Assembly: GCF_036670025.1 (NCBI RefSeq)
Contig: NZ_CP137640.1
Coordinates: 840,001 to 904,000 of the forward strand
Direction: 5' to 3'
DNA: 64,000 nucleotides
Origin: Bacillus_BD oryzisoli
Lineage (GTDB): Bacteria > Bacillota > Bacilli > Bacillales > Cytobacillaceae
Shown here: piece after piece, positions 15,987 to 24,751 of the stretch
How positions within the stretch are numbered: the first letter of the stretch is position 1
How the letters are laid out: every line of letters begins with the position of its first letter
Translations under genes and position numbers: made by a program
Notes under the pieces: generated by a model
Told to the model about the DNA's origin: nothing
The model's database searches: none
What the model saw: only the letters and a program-made list of their open reading frames with translations

Positions 15987-16901
15987 ATGGGTATTATGCG
16001 AATTGGAAGAGCTGAATTAAGAGTGTTAGATCTTGAGGAATCTGTAAATTACTATACAAATATTATTGGCTTAGAAGAAGTAGGAAGAAGTGCAGGAAGA
16101 GTTTATATGAAGGCTTGGGATGAATTTGATCATCATAGTCTGATACTGCAAGAGGCAGATTCGCCAGGTCTTGATCACTTTGCTTTTAAAGTTCGGAATG
16201 AATCAGATCTTGAGTATTATGAAAGAAAAATCGAACAATTCGGCTGTACGTTAAAGCGGGTTTCAAAGGGCACTAGACTTGCAGAGGGGGAAGCCATTCG
16301 CTTTACACTTCCAACTGGGCATCAGATGGAGCTATACCACGAAATTGAGCATTTAGGAAAGAAGACAGGTACCTTAAACCCGCATCCTTGGCCGGATGGA
16401 ACGAAGGGGATTGCACCACATCGATTTGATCATGTTCTTTTAATTGGCGAAGATGTGAAAACAGTTACAAGGTTCTTTACAGAGACACTTGAAATGTTTC
16501 AGAGCGAAAGAATCATGACATTAGATGGGGAGGACATGGTAGGCAGCTTTATGCATGCCCAAAATGGAAAAGCACATGATATTGCTTTTATTAAAGGACC
16601 AGACAATAAATTACACCATGCAGCCTTCAAGGTTGAATCTTGGTATGATGTATTGCATGCCGCAGACCGACTTGCCAGATATGATGTGCCTATTGAAGTA
16701 ACACCTACACGCCATGCTATGACAAGAGCAGAAACAGTCTATTTCTTTGACCCATCTGGAAACCGAAACGAAGCATATTCAGGCGGATATACTACATATC
16801 CTGACTCACCTACAATTACATGGACAGAAGATAAAATTGCACATGGAATTTTCTATCATAGAAGAGAAATGATCGATTCATTCGTTAATGCGCTTACTTA
16901 A
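15987..16901 (+). CDS. Type I extradiol dioxygenase (catechol 2,3-dioxygenase-like)
   Basis: A 304-residue two-domain vicinal-oxygen-chelate enzyme that opens a catechol ring next to its hydroxyls using Fe(II) and oxygen. The N-terminal domain (about 5-115) lacks the metal ligands. The C-terminal domain has H149 in RFDHVLLIG, the H210/H211 pair in LHHAAF, and E262 in NRNEAYSGG, the expected 2-His-1-carboxylate triad. The ATG at 15987 is used because GGAG lies 8 nt upstream. The exact catechol cannot be told from sequence. The tautomerase gene follows after 18 nt. Confidence 0.9.
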   Translation: MGIMRIGRAELRVLDLEESVNYYTNIIGLEEVGRSAGRVYMKAWDEFDHHSLILQEADSPGLDHFAFKVRNESDLEYYERKIEQFGCTLKRVSKGTRLAEGEAIRFTLPTGHQMELYHEIEHLGKKTGTLNPHPWPDGTKGIAPHRFDHVLLIGEDVKTVTRFFTETLEMFQSERIMTLDGEDMVGSFMHAQNGKAHDIAFIKGPDNKLHHAAFKVESWYDVLHAADRLARYDVPIEVTPTRHAMTRAETVYFFDPSGNRNEAYSGGYTTYPDSPTITWTEDKIAHGIFYHRREMIDSFVNALT

Positions 16902-16919
16902 TAGAAAAGAGGTTAAGAT

Positions 16920-17123
16920 ATGCCAATCATTGAAGTAAAGTTATTTGGTGAACTTTCACCAGATCATAAAGAACAACTGATTAAAGAAACATCTAATACA
17001 GTTTCATCTGTTTTAAATCTGCCATTAAGTACCGTGCGAGTGCTGCTTCACGAGCTGCCAACTGAAAATTGGGGCATTGAAGGGGAATCAGTAAAAAAGA
17101 GACTAGAAAAGACAGCAAAATAA
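16920..17123 (+). CDS. 4-oxalocrotonate tautomerase family protein
   Basis: A 67-residue tautomerase beginning Met-Pro-Ile-Ile; after Met removal the N-terminal proline is the catalytic base. The segment LPLSTVRVLLHELPTENWGIEG carries the conserved arginine and tryptophan positions. It isomerises 2-hydroxymuconate to 2-oxo-3-hexenedioate in the oxidative branch of meta-cleavage. Its presence implies a semialdehyde dehydrogenase and a decarboxylase, which are not in the window. It forms an operon with the dioxygenase. Confidence 0.9.
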   Translation: MPIIEVKLFGELSPDHKEQLIKETSNTVSSVLNLPLSTVRVLLHELPTENWGIEGESVKKRLEKTAK

Positions 17124-17221
17124 CGAAATCTTTTCTTCATTAAACTTTGTAAGCGGTGTCAGATTAAATTGATAGTATGGATGGGAACTCTCACTACAAA
17201 ATAAAAGGAGGAACAAGCAAT

Positions 17222-18424
17222 ATGGCCACTTATAATGTTTTGTTAAAAGGAAAAATGGATAGAGAAACATTGCTTGCTAATGCCGAGGCAATCGGTAAAA
17301 TGGCTGAGGCTGAAGCAATGGAAGCCGACAAAAATGGACATCTTTCTGATAAAGTATCCCAAGCTATGAAAGAAGCAGAGTTTCATAAATTGATGAAACC
17401 AAAGAAATACGGCGGTCATTCAGTCGATTTAACAACATATACGGAAATGATTCGTACGGTAGCCCGCCATAGTATGGCAGCAGCCTGGCTTGCTTATTTC
17501 TATTCTGCTCATGAAGTTTGGCCTGCCTATCTTCCTCCAAAAGGAAGAGATGAGGTTCTTGGAGGAGACACGCTGCTTGCTGATGTTGTTGCTCCAGTCG
17601 GTAAAGTTGAAAAAGATGGAGAGGGCTTCCGTCTATATGGACAGTGGAATTTCTGCAGTGGCGTTCTTTCAAGTGATTGGGTCGGTCTCGGAGCAATGGC
17701 CGAACTAAATGAAGGAGAAGGACCTGAATATTGTTTATTTGTTCTGCCAACGTCTGATGTTGAAATCGTCCGAAACTGGGACACGATTGGCATGCGTGGT
17801 ACAGGCAGTAACGGCGTTCTTGTTGAAGGTACTTATGTTCCGCCGCACATGATAGTACCTGCTAAAAATCTATTAGCAACCGGAATTCCTGTTGGCGGGG
17901 ATTATGACAAGAATGATCCTGTCTATCGAATGCCGTTCATGCCGCTTTTCTTACTGGGATTCCCAGCAGTTTCAATCGGTGGTATTGAAAGACTCATTTC
18001 CATATTCCAGGAGCGTACCGAAAAGCGTGTTCGTGTCTTTAAAGGCGGATCTAATGAAAGTAAATCCGGCGGCAGCCAGCGGCTTCTTGCCGAACTAAAA
18101 ATAGAATTAGCCGCATGCTTGGGGCTTTTAGACCGTTATGTCAAGATTCTTGAAAAATGGCAGGAAGAAGGCAGAAATGTTGTCTCAGATGAGGAGCGGG
18201 AAGAAGTATTTGCAATTAGAGGACATATTGCAGCTAAAACAAGAGACATGGCTGTCAAGATTTTGACCACACTTGGCGGAACCGCAATTTATAAAGGAGA
18301 TCCTGCTGAATTATTTACAAGGGATATTTTAGCAGTTAGTTCTCATCCTAACAGCTTATGGGAAGATTCAATGGCTGCTTACGGCAGAACATTATTTGGA
18401 TTACCTGGTGATCCTGTCTGGTAA
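17222..18424 (+). CDS. Flavin-dependent monooxygenase, acyl-CoA-dehydrogenase fold (HpaB C2/HsaA-like)
   Basis: A 400-residue oxygenase component of the two-component group D type, which hydroxylates a phenolic ring with reduced flavin from a partner. The acyl-CoA dehydrogenase N-terminal helices (about 15-95), middle beta-domain (YGQWNFCSGVLSSDWVGLGA, about 140-159, and DTIGMRGTGSNGV, about 188-200) and C-terminal four-helix bundle (to LWEDSMAAYGRTLFG) are all present. No active-site glutamate of true acyl-CoA dehydrogenases is recognisable. The ATG at 17222 follows AAAGGAGG; an upstream ATG at 17177 lacks a ribosome site. No flavin reductase is nearby. Confidence 0.82.
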   Translation: MATYNVLLKGKMDRETLLANAEAIGKMAEAEAMEADKNGHLSDKVSQAMKEAEFHKLMKPKKYGGHSVDLTTYTEMIRTVARHSMAAAWLAYFYSAHEVWPAYLPPKGRDEVLGGDTLLADVVAPVGKVEKDGEGFRLYGQWNFCSGVLSSDWVGLGAMAELNEGEGPEYCLFVLPTSDVEIVRNWDTIGMRGTGSNGVLVEGTYVPPHMIVPAKNLLATGIPVGGDYDKNDPVYRMPFMPLFLLGFPAVSIGGIERLISIFQERTEKRVRVFKGGSNESKSGGSQRLLAELKIELAACLGLLDRYVKILEKWQEEGRNVVSDEEREEVFAIRGHIAAKTRDMAVKILTTLGGTAIYKGDPAELFTRDILAVSSHPNSLWEDSMAAYGRTLFGLPGDPVW

Positions 18425-18476
18425 TCTTGTAATAAATTTAAATTTAACTTTTTAGTTTCGTAGAAAAAACTGGGTC

Positions 18477-18509
18477 AGAATTGAAGATCAGTTAATGATC
18501 TTCAATTCT
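18477..18509. repeat. Perfect 14-bp hairpin between monooxygenase and FAD synthetase genes
   Basis: AGAATTGAAGATCA (18477-18490) pairs perfectly with 18496-18509 around GTTAA. It is not followed by a T-run, so it may be an RNA processing or stability element rather than a terminator. Confidence 0.6.
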
Positions 18510-18584
18510 TGAACCATAAGAATCTTCGTACCTGGAACGTGGAATCAACCTGCTTCTAAAAATAAAGAAGGGAGGAGAGGGCAT

Positions 18585-19478
18585 TTGGAAATTGAGTATG
18601 TAGGGCATTCCGATGATGTTTCTTTCCTGCACCCTGAACCTTGTGTTATGGCATTAGGTTTCTTTGATGGCGTGCATCTTGGCCATAGGAAGGTAATCGC
18701 TGAAGCAAGAGAAATTGCCAGAGAGAAAAATCTTAAGCTAGCAGTCATGACTTTTTTTCCACACCCGAAAGAAGTGTTTAGCTGTGAAAACACAAAGGTA
18801 AATTACTTAATGCCAATCGATGTAAAGGCTGAAACTTTTTCTGACCTTGGTGTCGACAAGTTATATGTGATTGATTTTACGAAAAGTTTTGCTGCGCTAT
18901 CTCCAAAGGATTTTGTTCACAAATATTTGGTTGAACTTGGAGCACTACACGTTGTAGCAGGTTTTGACTTTACATATGGCCACAAAGGGATGGGAAATAT
19001 GCAGACCCTTCATAGTGATAGCAATTACTCACTTCAAGTGACAACTGTTTCAAAGCTGGAAGAGGACGGCAGAAAAGTTAGCTCAACCTTAATTAGAGAG
19101 CTGCTTGCAGCAGGACAGGTCTTGAAGGTGGCCGATTATTTAGGAGATTTCTATGAAACAAGGGGTGAGCTTCTTCCTTTATCAATTGTGATAAAACAAG
19201 GTTCATTCCATGCTGAGGTCATAACCGCGCCCTACTTTACACTGCCCAAAACGGGATTATATGAAATGGAAGCACAAATGGGAGAACGTATCTATCATGG
19301 TACAGCTTATGTACGTCCTAATAGTGCAGAAACTTCTATCTTCGATATCCGGCTAGTATGGCCGCTTAAAAAAAGTAAGGATTTAATGATAAAACTCAAA
19401 TGGCTTAATCGTGTAACAGATCCGAAACGAATGATAGCAGACCTCAGACTAGCAGCACATGCCTCAACTATATTCTGA
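18585..19478 (+). CDS. FAD synthetase-like protein with a degenerate flavokinase domain (RibF/RibC paralogue)
   Basis: A 297-residue protein. The N-terminal FMN adenylyltransferase (about 1-185) is intact: GFFDGVHLGHRKVI with the HxGH nucleotidyl motif (H31, H34), FFPHPKEV, and SSTLIRELL at about 167-175. The C-terminal region (about 185-297) keeps the length of a riboflavin kinase but lacks the usual G-R-x-L-G-x-P-T-A-N motif and the acidic catalytic segment. It may therefore make FAD from FMN only. The start is TTG after GGGAGGAGAGGG. Its place beside a flavin monooxygenase suggests a dedicated cofactor supplier. Confidence 0.78.
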   Translation: MEIEYVGHSDDVSFLHPEPCVMALGFFDGVHLGHRKVIAEAREIAREKNLKLAVMTFFPHPKEVFSCENTKVNYLMPIDVKAETFSDLGVDKLYVIDFTKSFAALSPKDFVHKYLVELGALHVVAGFDFTYGHKGMGNMQTLHSDSNYSLQVTTVSKLEEDGRKVSSTLIRELLAAGQVLKVADYLGDFYETRGELLPLSIVIKQGSFHAEVITAPYFTLPKTGLYEMEAQMGERIYHGTAYVRPNSAETSIFDIRLVWPLKKSKDLMIKLKWLNRVTDPKRMIADLRLAAHASTIF

Positions 19479-19494
19479 TTTTTCAAAAATAAAA

Positions 19495-19576
19495 AAGGAA
19501 TTTTTACATTTTTATAGAATAATAATTATTACCTATCGTTGATATTAATGTAGGTGATAATGGTAGAAATTCCCTT
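19495..19576. repeat. Long two-part inverted repeat before the ferredoxin gene
   Basis: The outer arms AAAGGAATTT near 19495 and AAATTCCCTTT near 19567 enclose inner arms 19525-19535 and 19551-19561 (ATTATTACCTA/TAGGTGATAAT, one G.T). It could be a terminator-like structure for the upstream gene or a binding region for the regulator encoded just downstream. There is only a weak T-tract. Confidence 0.5.
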
Positions 19577-19637
19577 TGTTTATTATATAACAATACTTTA
19601 GCAAAAAGATTTGTTAAATAAGAAAGGGAGAGGAATA

Positions 19638-19934
19638 ATGTTAAACATTAAAGTAATCGATCAAAATAGTCATGTTATCACTTGTGACGAGAATGAAAGT
19701 CTATTGGATGCTTCAAACAGACAAGGTGTCAAAATTCCATATGGATGCAAGGGTGGGGGCTGTGGAATGTGCAAAATTAAAATAGAAGAAGGAGAATATT
19801 TTAGAAAGAAAATGTCTAAGGCAGCATTGCCTGAAAGTGAAAGAGAGTTAAACTACACACTGGCATGTAAAACATATCCAAGAAGTAATATTTCGATGTT
19901 GACCGATATATCAAAGGTTGCAAATTCCCTATAG
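19638..19934 (+). CDS. Plant-type [2Fe-2S] ferredoxin (XylT/DmpQ-like)
   Basis: A 98-residue ferredoxin with cysteines C37, C42, C45 and C77 in the spacing C-x4-C-x2-C-x31-C (YGCKGGGCGMCKIKI, then LACKTYP). In Pseudomonas meta-cleavage operons, XylT-type ferredoxins re-reduce the iron of catechol 2,3-dioxygenase after inactivation. That role fits here because an extradiol dioxygenase lies 3 kb upstream in the same region. An electron carrier to another oxygenase is the alternative. The ATG at 19638 follows GGGAGAGG. The regulator gene starts 11 nt after the stop. Confidence 0.85.
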   Translation: MLNIKVIDQNSHVITCDENESLLDASNRQGVKIPYGCKGGGCGMCKIKIEEGEYFRKKMSKAALPESERELNYTLACKTYPRSNISMLTDISKVANSL

Positions 19935-19945
19935 GTGGTGAATAC

Positions 19946-21850
19946 ATGGTAGCTAGTGGACTTCATCTAGAGCAGTTGTATAACGTTCCTGGTAAACGCA
20001 TCAAAAATGTTTCACTAGATCGCATGTTAACAATTCCTGCATCTGCACTTGGCACACTCCGCCAGGAACTGACAGAAACCATTGGTTTAGAACGGGCGAA
20101 AGGGTTCTTGCTAAGATATGGGTGGCATTGTGGAATAAGTGATGCAGAAAAAATTAAGAAAATGAATTGGGACAATCAAAAAGAGCTCTTGCGTGCTGGC
20201 CCGAAACTACATATTCTTCACGGGTATTTAGAAGAAACCCAGGAAGTCGCCGTTGAGGTGGATTTTTCAGCACAAACAATCGATCATGAAGCCATTTGGA
20301 AAAGTTCATATGAGGCTGAAGAATATCTCAAAATGTTTGGAAAAAGTGACAAGCCTGTTTGTCATACACTTGTTGGTTATGCAAGCGGTTATTTAACAAC
20401 CATTCTTGGAAAAAAGGTTATTGCTAAAGAAGTTGAATGTATGGCAATGGGTCATAAACACTGCCGCGCTGTTTGTCATACCATTGAGGAATGGGATGGG
20501 GAAGTAGATGAAGAGCTTAAATATTATGAGTCTAATAGTATCATAGATGAATTGGACAACACATTCAAAAAATTAAAAACTGAACGGGATAACCTTAGTA
20601 AGTTTTATGAGGCTCATCATATTTTAACGAAAGAAGTACTTCGGGAAAGTAATTTAAGCTCAATTGCAAAAGCGCTTTATAAGATTAGTGAGTTACCGGT
20701 TTTTATTGTAAATGAGGAAATGAATTCGCTTGCAACAGCAGGTGCCGCAGGGGAAGATATTGCCTGTTTTACAGACAACTTGAAAAATATACAGAACTCT
20801 TTAAATGGCTTAGGGGAAATTAACAAATCAACTAATTTAGAGTTGTCCGATGACATGTACATACTCATAACCCCTATCTACTTGAATAAGAAAATAGTGG
20901 GTTATTGTTCTTTTCTTTATCGTGATCATGTGCCGCAAGAGGTTGATCAATTATTTTTGGAACAGGGATCCATTGCGTGTTCACTTTATTTAATGAATGA
21001 ACGAACACGTATTATGACAGAGCAGCAAATTCAAGGAAACCTATTAGATGATCTGTTAGCCAACAGAATCTCTGAAGATGAATTAAGGAAAAAAGCTTTC
21101 TACATTGAATTTCAATTAGAAGGCCCTTACTTCATGATTGGGCTTTCCAAACCCAAAGAAAGCTTGGAGGGTACGGATGAATATAGTGCTTTGCATGAGT
21201 TAACGAGTGATATTTCTCTATTTCTTAAGGATAGAAAAATCAATGCATTGCTTGGGGAAAAATGGGGGCACATCGTCATTTTACTGTCGGAAGGCTTGCA
21301 GTTAAATAGTTCAAAAAACAAAAATGGCTTTTGTCAATCTCTTATTGATTATTGTTCCAGGAAATATCCCGAGTATCAATTAAAAGCAGGCATTAGCTCT
21401 AGTATTGAACGAATTGAAGAAGCAGCTCAGCTATTCGATGAATGCCAATCCGCATTAAAGGTTGCAAACGATAGAAGAAAATTTGTATTTTTTGACTCTC
21501 TAGGAATTGAAGGAGTCATGTACCACATGAAAAATGTTAAGCCGATTGAAAAATTTATCAAAAAAAAATTAGGGAATTTAATAAAAGAAGATAAATTTAA
21601 AGATATGGAATTAACGAGAACGTTATACTGCTACCTTAGTAATGGAAGTAATCTTTATAAAACAGCCCGAATGATGAGCCTTTCCATCAGCGGGTTACGA
21701 TACCGATTACGGAAAATAAACGAAATTCTAGAAACGGACATCAACAATCCAAAGGTCGGGTACCAAATCTATTTAGCTCTTCAATTTTTTATCTATTGGG
21801 GAGAGATTGATTTGGAAGCCACTGAAGATTTGAATATAGATGAATATTAA
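19946..21850 (+). CDS. Aromatic-responsive regulator: XylR_N and V4R sensor fused to PucR/CdaR-type HTH
   Basis: A 634-residue regulator. Residues about 10-110 match the XylR N-terminal activator domain (SLDRMLTIPASALGTLRQEL; RAKGFLLRYGWHCG). Residues about 130-195 are a V4R domain with CxxxxHxxC-like EVECMAMGHKHCRAVCH. A coiled linker (about 205-230), a GAF-like middle region and a GGDEF-like PucR spacer follow. A terminal HTH_30-type domain lies at about 585-615 (LYKTARMMSLSISGLRYRLRKI). XylR and DmpR use the same sensor but a sigma-54 AAA+ output; here that module is absent. It probably senses an aromatic effector and controls this region. Confidence 0.82.
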   Translation: MVASGLHLEQLYNVPGKRIKNVSLDRMLTIPASALGTLRQELTETIGLERAKGFLLRYGWHCGISDAEKIKKMNWDNQKELLRAGPKLHILHGYLEETQEVAVEVDFSAQTIDHEAIWKSSYEAEEYLKMFGKSDKPVCHTLVGYASGYLTTILGKKVIAKEVECMAMGHKHCRAVCHTIEEWDGEVDEELKYYESNSIIDELDNTFKKLKTERDNLSKFYEAHHILTKEVLRESNLSSIAKALYKISELPVFIVNEEMNSLATAGAAGEDIACFTDNLKNIQNSLNGLGEINKSTNLELSDDMYILITPIYLNKKIVGYCSFLYRDHVPQEVDQLFLEQGSIACSLYLMNERTRIMTEQQIQGNLLDDLLANRISEDELRKKAFYIEFQLEGPYFMIGLSKPKESLEGTDEYSALHELTSDISLFLKDRKINALLGEKWGHIVILLSEGLQLNSSKNKNGFCQSLIDYCSRKYPEYQLKAGISSSIERIEEAAQLFDECQSALKVANDRRKFVFFDSLGIEGVMYHMKNVKPIEKFIKKKLGNLIKEDKFKDMELTRTLYCYLSNGSNLYKTARMMSLSISGLRYRLRKINEILETDINNPKVGYQIYLALQFFIYWGEIDLEATEDLNIDEY

Positions 21851-21876
21851 AGAAGACTATTTTGGAGGTAATTGTT

Positions 21877-22536
21877 ATGCAAAGTCCATTTGAATACACT
21901 GTTCACTTACCATCAAATTTGGAAACAGGCAAAAGGTATCCTGTTATTTTCGGATTACATGGAATCGGATATAACGAAGAGGACATGCTCACATTAGTTA
22001 GAGGTCTAAAGGAAGAATTTATTCTAATTGGAATACGTGGGAATCTTACATATGAAGAAGGGTATGCTTATTATTATTTAAAAAGCTATGGTAATCCCGA
22101 GCGTGAATTATTCGATTCCAGCATAGAGAATTTGAAAGATTTTATTGAAAATTCATGTAAACATTATCCAATTGATGAAGAACGGAAGTATGTGATAGGT
22201 TTTAGCCAAGGAGCAATCCTTAGTATGAGTCTTGCCTTAATTCTTGGGGACTCAATTAAGGGAATTGTTGCTATGAATGGTTATATTCCTGAATTTGTGA
22301 AGGAAGAATTCCCTCTTAAATCCATTCAGCAGACTGCTTTTCTCGTCATGCAGGGTGAAAAGGATGAGATATTTCCACCCCATATTGGATTAGAAAATTA
22401 TCAGTATTTACAGCAGCATGCAGGTTCTGTCAAATATACCATCTATCCTTCTGGACATGTAGTGACTGAAGAAATGAAAAATGATTTAGTTTCTTGGATT
22501 GCAATGGATGCAGTCCAAGAGAAAATTGGGAAATAA
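21877..22536 (+). CDS. Alpha/beta hydrolase (carboxylesterase/phospholipase-like)
   Basis: A 219-residue serine hydrolase. The oxyanion-hole segment GLHGIGYNEEDM, the nucleophile S110 in IGFSQGAILS, D163 in QGEKDEIFPP and H194 in PSGHVVTEE give a complete triad. It belongs to the carboxylesterase/phospholipase (YtpA/YodD-like) type rather than the MhpC-type C-C hydrolases, so it is unlikely to be the ring-fission product hydrolase. The ATG at 21877 follows GGAGG by 8 nt, and the gene is 26 nt behind the regulator, so it is probably co-transcribed. It may act on an aromatic ester. Confidence 0.8.
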   Translation: MQSPFEYTVHLPSNLETGKRYPVIFGLHGIGYNEEDMLTLVRGLKEEFILIGIRGNLTYEEGYAYYYLKSYGNPERELFDSSIENLKDFIENSCKHYPIDEERKYVIGFSQGAILSMSLALILGDSIKGIVAMNGYIPEFVKEEFPLKSIQQTAFLVMQGEKDEIFPPHIGLENYQYLQQHAGSVKYTIYPSGHVVTEEMKNDLVSWIAMDAVQEKIGK

Positions 22537-22558
22537 TTCACTTTTCCATATAACAATG

Positions 22559-22592
22559 AAAAATGCGTTCCGATAAAAGGGACGCTTTTTTC
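22559..22592 (+). terminator. Rho-independent terminator
   Basis: The stem GCGTTCC/GGGACGC (22565-22571, 22579-22585) plus a T-run ends the aromatic region. Confidence 0.82.
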
Positions 22593-22662
22593 TTTTTATG
22601 GAAGAATTTAATCTATAGATGTAAAATAACCCTATAATAGAATTTATATCGAAATATTAGGA

Positions 22663-22905
22663 GTGACGAAGGAAGTGTATTTAACACTAAAAGAGGCTGC
22701 AGAGTATTTGTCCTTATCTGAGACTGTTATTGAAAAGCTCGTCCAGCAAAGGCGTATTCGTACCATTCATGACGGCCAGCAGTATTTAATCAGCAAAGAT
22801 CAATTTACTACTCATTTTAAACAGCTTGAAAGGTATAAAGAACTGGTTGAGGAATATTTGAACGAGCCGATTCCAGAAGACCGCGATATAAAAGATGAGG
22901 ACTAA
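22663..22905 (+). CDS. Excisionase-type (MerR-like) HTH small protein
   Basis: An 80-residue protein with an N-terminal winged HTH of the excisionase family (LTLKEAAEYLSLSETVIEKLVQQ, then RRIRTIHDGQQYLISKDQ) and an acidic tail (PIPEDRDIKDED). Such proteins are small DNA-binding accessory factors, not necessarily linked to a phage; no integrase is nearby. The start is GTG. The gene is flanked by terminators. Confidence 0.75.
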   Translation: MTKEVYLTLKEAAEYLSLSETVIEKLVQQRRIRTIHDGQQYLISKDQFTTHFKQLERYKELVEEYLNEPIPEDRDIKDED

Positions 22906-22907
22906 TG

Positions 22908-22949
22908 AAAAAAAGGCTTAGACAGTGCATGATGTCTAAGCCTTTTTCG
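22908..22949. terminator. Bidirectional terminator
   Basis: The stem AAAAAGGCTTAGACA/TGTCTAAGCCTTTTT lies between the HTH gene and the MATE pseudogene. The MATE stop codon lies inside the right arm. Confidence 0.85.
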
Positions 22950-24312
22950 TCCGTAAATGACTGACTTTAATCCTTCTCTCCCATGGCCTGCTATTCCAAC
23001 GTTTAAGTGCAAGGATGCCTCTTATCCATTCATCCATTCCTTGGGCAATCCAAACACCGAGTAACCCTAATCCAAAATGAATACCCAATATATAGCTAAA
23101 CACAACGGCAATTCCCCACATGAAAATGATGCCTGCGATAAGCGGAAAACGGGCATCACCAGTTGATTTTAATGTATTCATCAGCACGATGTTCATCGCT
23201 CTTCCCGGTTCAATAAAAACGATTGCCCATAGTACAGGTATTCCAACTGATAAGATATTCACATCCTCTGTAAATATTCTTAAAACTGGTGAACCAATAA
23301 AAGCGATGATCAGTGATATCGTAAGGGAGGCCGCTGCAGCTATTTTAAGGGTACGAATTCCGCGCTGAAAAGCACGTTCATACTGCTTGCCGCCAATATA
23401 ACGGGCAACTAAAAGCTGGGTACCCATGGCAATTGCCATCGTGAACATAAAACAAAGCATGGATATGTTAAGGATATAAACACGGGCTGCCAGGGATGCA
23501 GCACCAAGAGATACAACTATACCTGTAATAATCAATTGCGAAAATTGATAGGATAAACCTTCTCCAGCAGATGGAAGGCCAATCGATAGAAGTCCTCGAA
23601 AATCTTCCATGTTAATTCTTATGATGTCCTGAACCCTCATTGAGAATGAAAGCTTTTTATAAACCATAAAAAGCAGCACAATCACAGAGATGGCCCGTGC
23701 GGCCACAATCGCTCATGAAACACCGGTTACACCTGTGATCGGCAGGCCGAAAAGTCCTGATAGGGCTAAAATATTTCCACCAATACTTATCAGATTCATG
23801 AATGCTGTGACAAACATAGATTCTTTTGTAAAACCATAGCTCCTGAGAACAGCGCTGAGTGCAAGTGAGAGGGATTCAAAAAACAGGGAAAGCCCGCAAA
23901 TTTTTATAAATATAAGTCCATACTCAAATATCTTTCCTTGAACATCAAATAACTTTAAAAACTGTTCTCCAAAAATGAAGACAATAAGAGCAACAATGAC
24001 TCCAAACCAGAAATTCATACCAAAGGCAGAGCGGGCCATCTGTCTTGCCTGCTGCAGTTGTCCTGCACCGAGCTTTTGCCCAACTAAAATCGTTGCACCG
24101 ATGGATGTTACGTTGAAAACTAAAATAAAAATATTTAACAGCTGGTTAGCTACACCAACGCCTGCAGCGGCGGAGTCTGAATAATGACCAAGCATGAAGG
24201 TTGCAATAATCCCCATACTCATATGTAGGGCTATTTCAATAAAGAGAGGCCACGTTATTTGAAAGAGAGTTTGTTCTTTATAGCTGTCATAGTTGTCGGT
24301 TTGTTCATTCAA
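22936..24312 (-). pseudogene. MATE-family exporter interrupted by one in-frame TGA
   Basis: Two adjacent open stretches in the same frame encode the N-terminal 199 residues (24312 to 23716) and the rest (23712 to 22936) of a MATE cation/drug antiporter, 458 codons in all, which is the normal family length. The only break is TGA at 23713-23715, between GLPITGVTGVS and AIVAARAISV. The alignment position is one where Trp (TGG) is plausible, so a single G-to-A change would explain it. The first half has the MATE start (FQITWPLFIEIALHMSMG). Either the gene is dead, UGA is read through, or the base is a sequencing error. Confidence 0.85.
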
Positions 24313-24460
24313 CTTATTTTAGCGCCCCTTTACCTTTTTATCTGACAATACCAATCTATTTTAATCCTATTTTTTTAAAAGTAAAGAGGAATACTTTCAT
24401 TGAACCAAAACAAAAAGGTCTGTAAGCGTTGTTAAAAACTGGGGGTTTTATAAAAGAAAG

Positions 24461-24646
24461 GCTGTGTTATAGTACAATGTTGGCTTTGGTTAGCAGGTTG
24501 ATTGAAGTGGAAGGCACGAAGACTTCTGCGGAAGAAGCGAGAAAGAAGAGACCCCGCCGACACGCAGTGTCGAGGAGGCTCGGCGGTGGCCCTATGGTGC
24601 GCGAAGTGCCTGGAACGGAAATCAACAACCATATTTACCAGAGCCA
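24461..24646. repeat. Dispersed GC-rich repeat, copy 2
   Basis: The same element as 993-1180, about 186 bp, with inverted ends (GTTGATT at 24497, AATCAAC at 24620) and a more diverged centre. It sits in the 439-bp gap between the MATE pseudogene start and an unknown gene. The 82-codon plus-strand frame over it is not a real gene. Confidence 0.75.
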
Positions 24647-24751
24647 AAAGAAAAAACTTAGATTTATGATTATCTAAGCTTTTAGAGTAAATTAATCACT
24701 GCTCTTGCTGTGAATATATAGAGAGCCTTGTTAGGCAGTGGTTTTTTCTAC

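Noticed and set aside
21877..22536. Ring-fission product hydrolase (MhpC/DmpD)
   Set aside because: The alpha/beta hydrolase has the carboxylesterase-type GFSQG nucleophile and layout, not that of the C-C bond hydrolases.
24429..24677. Plus-strand 82-codon frame
   Set aside because: Lies over the second copy of the same repeat; no coding signal.
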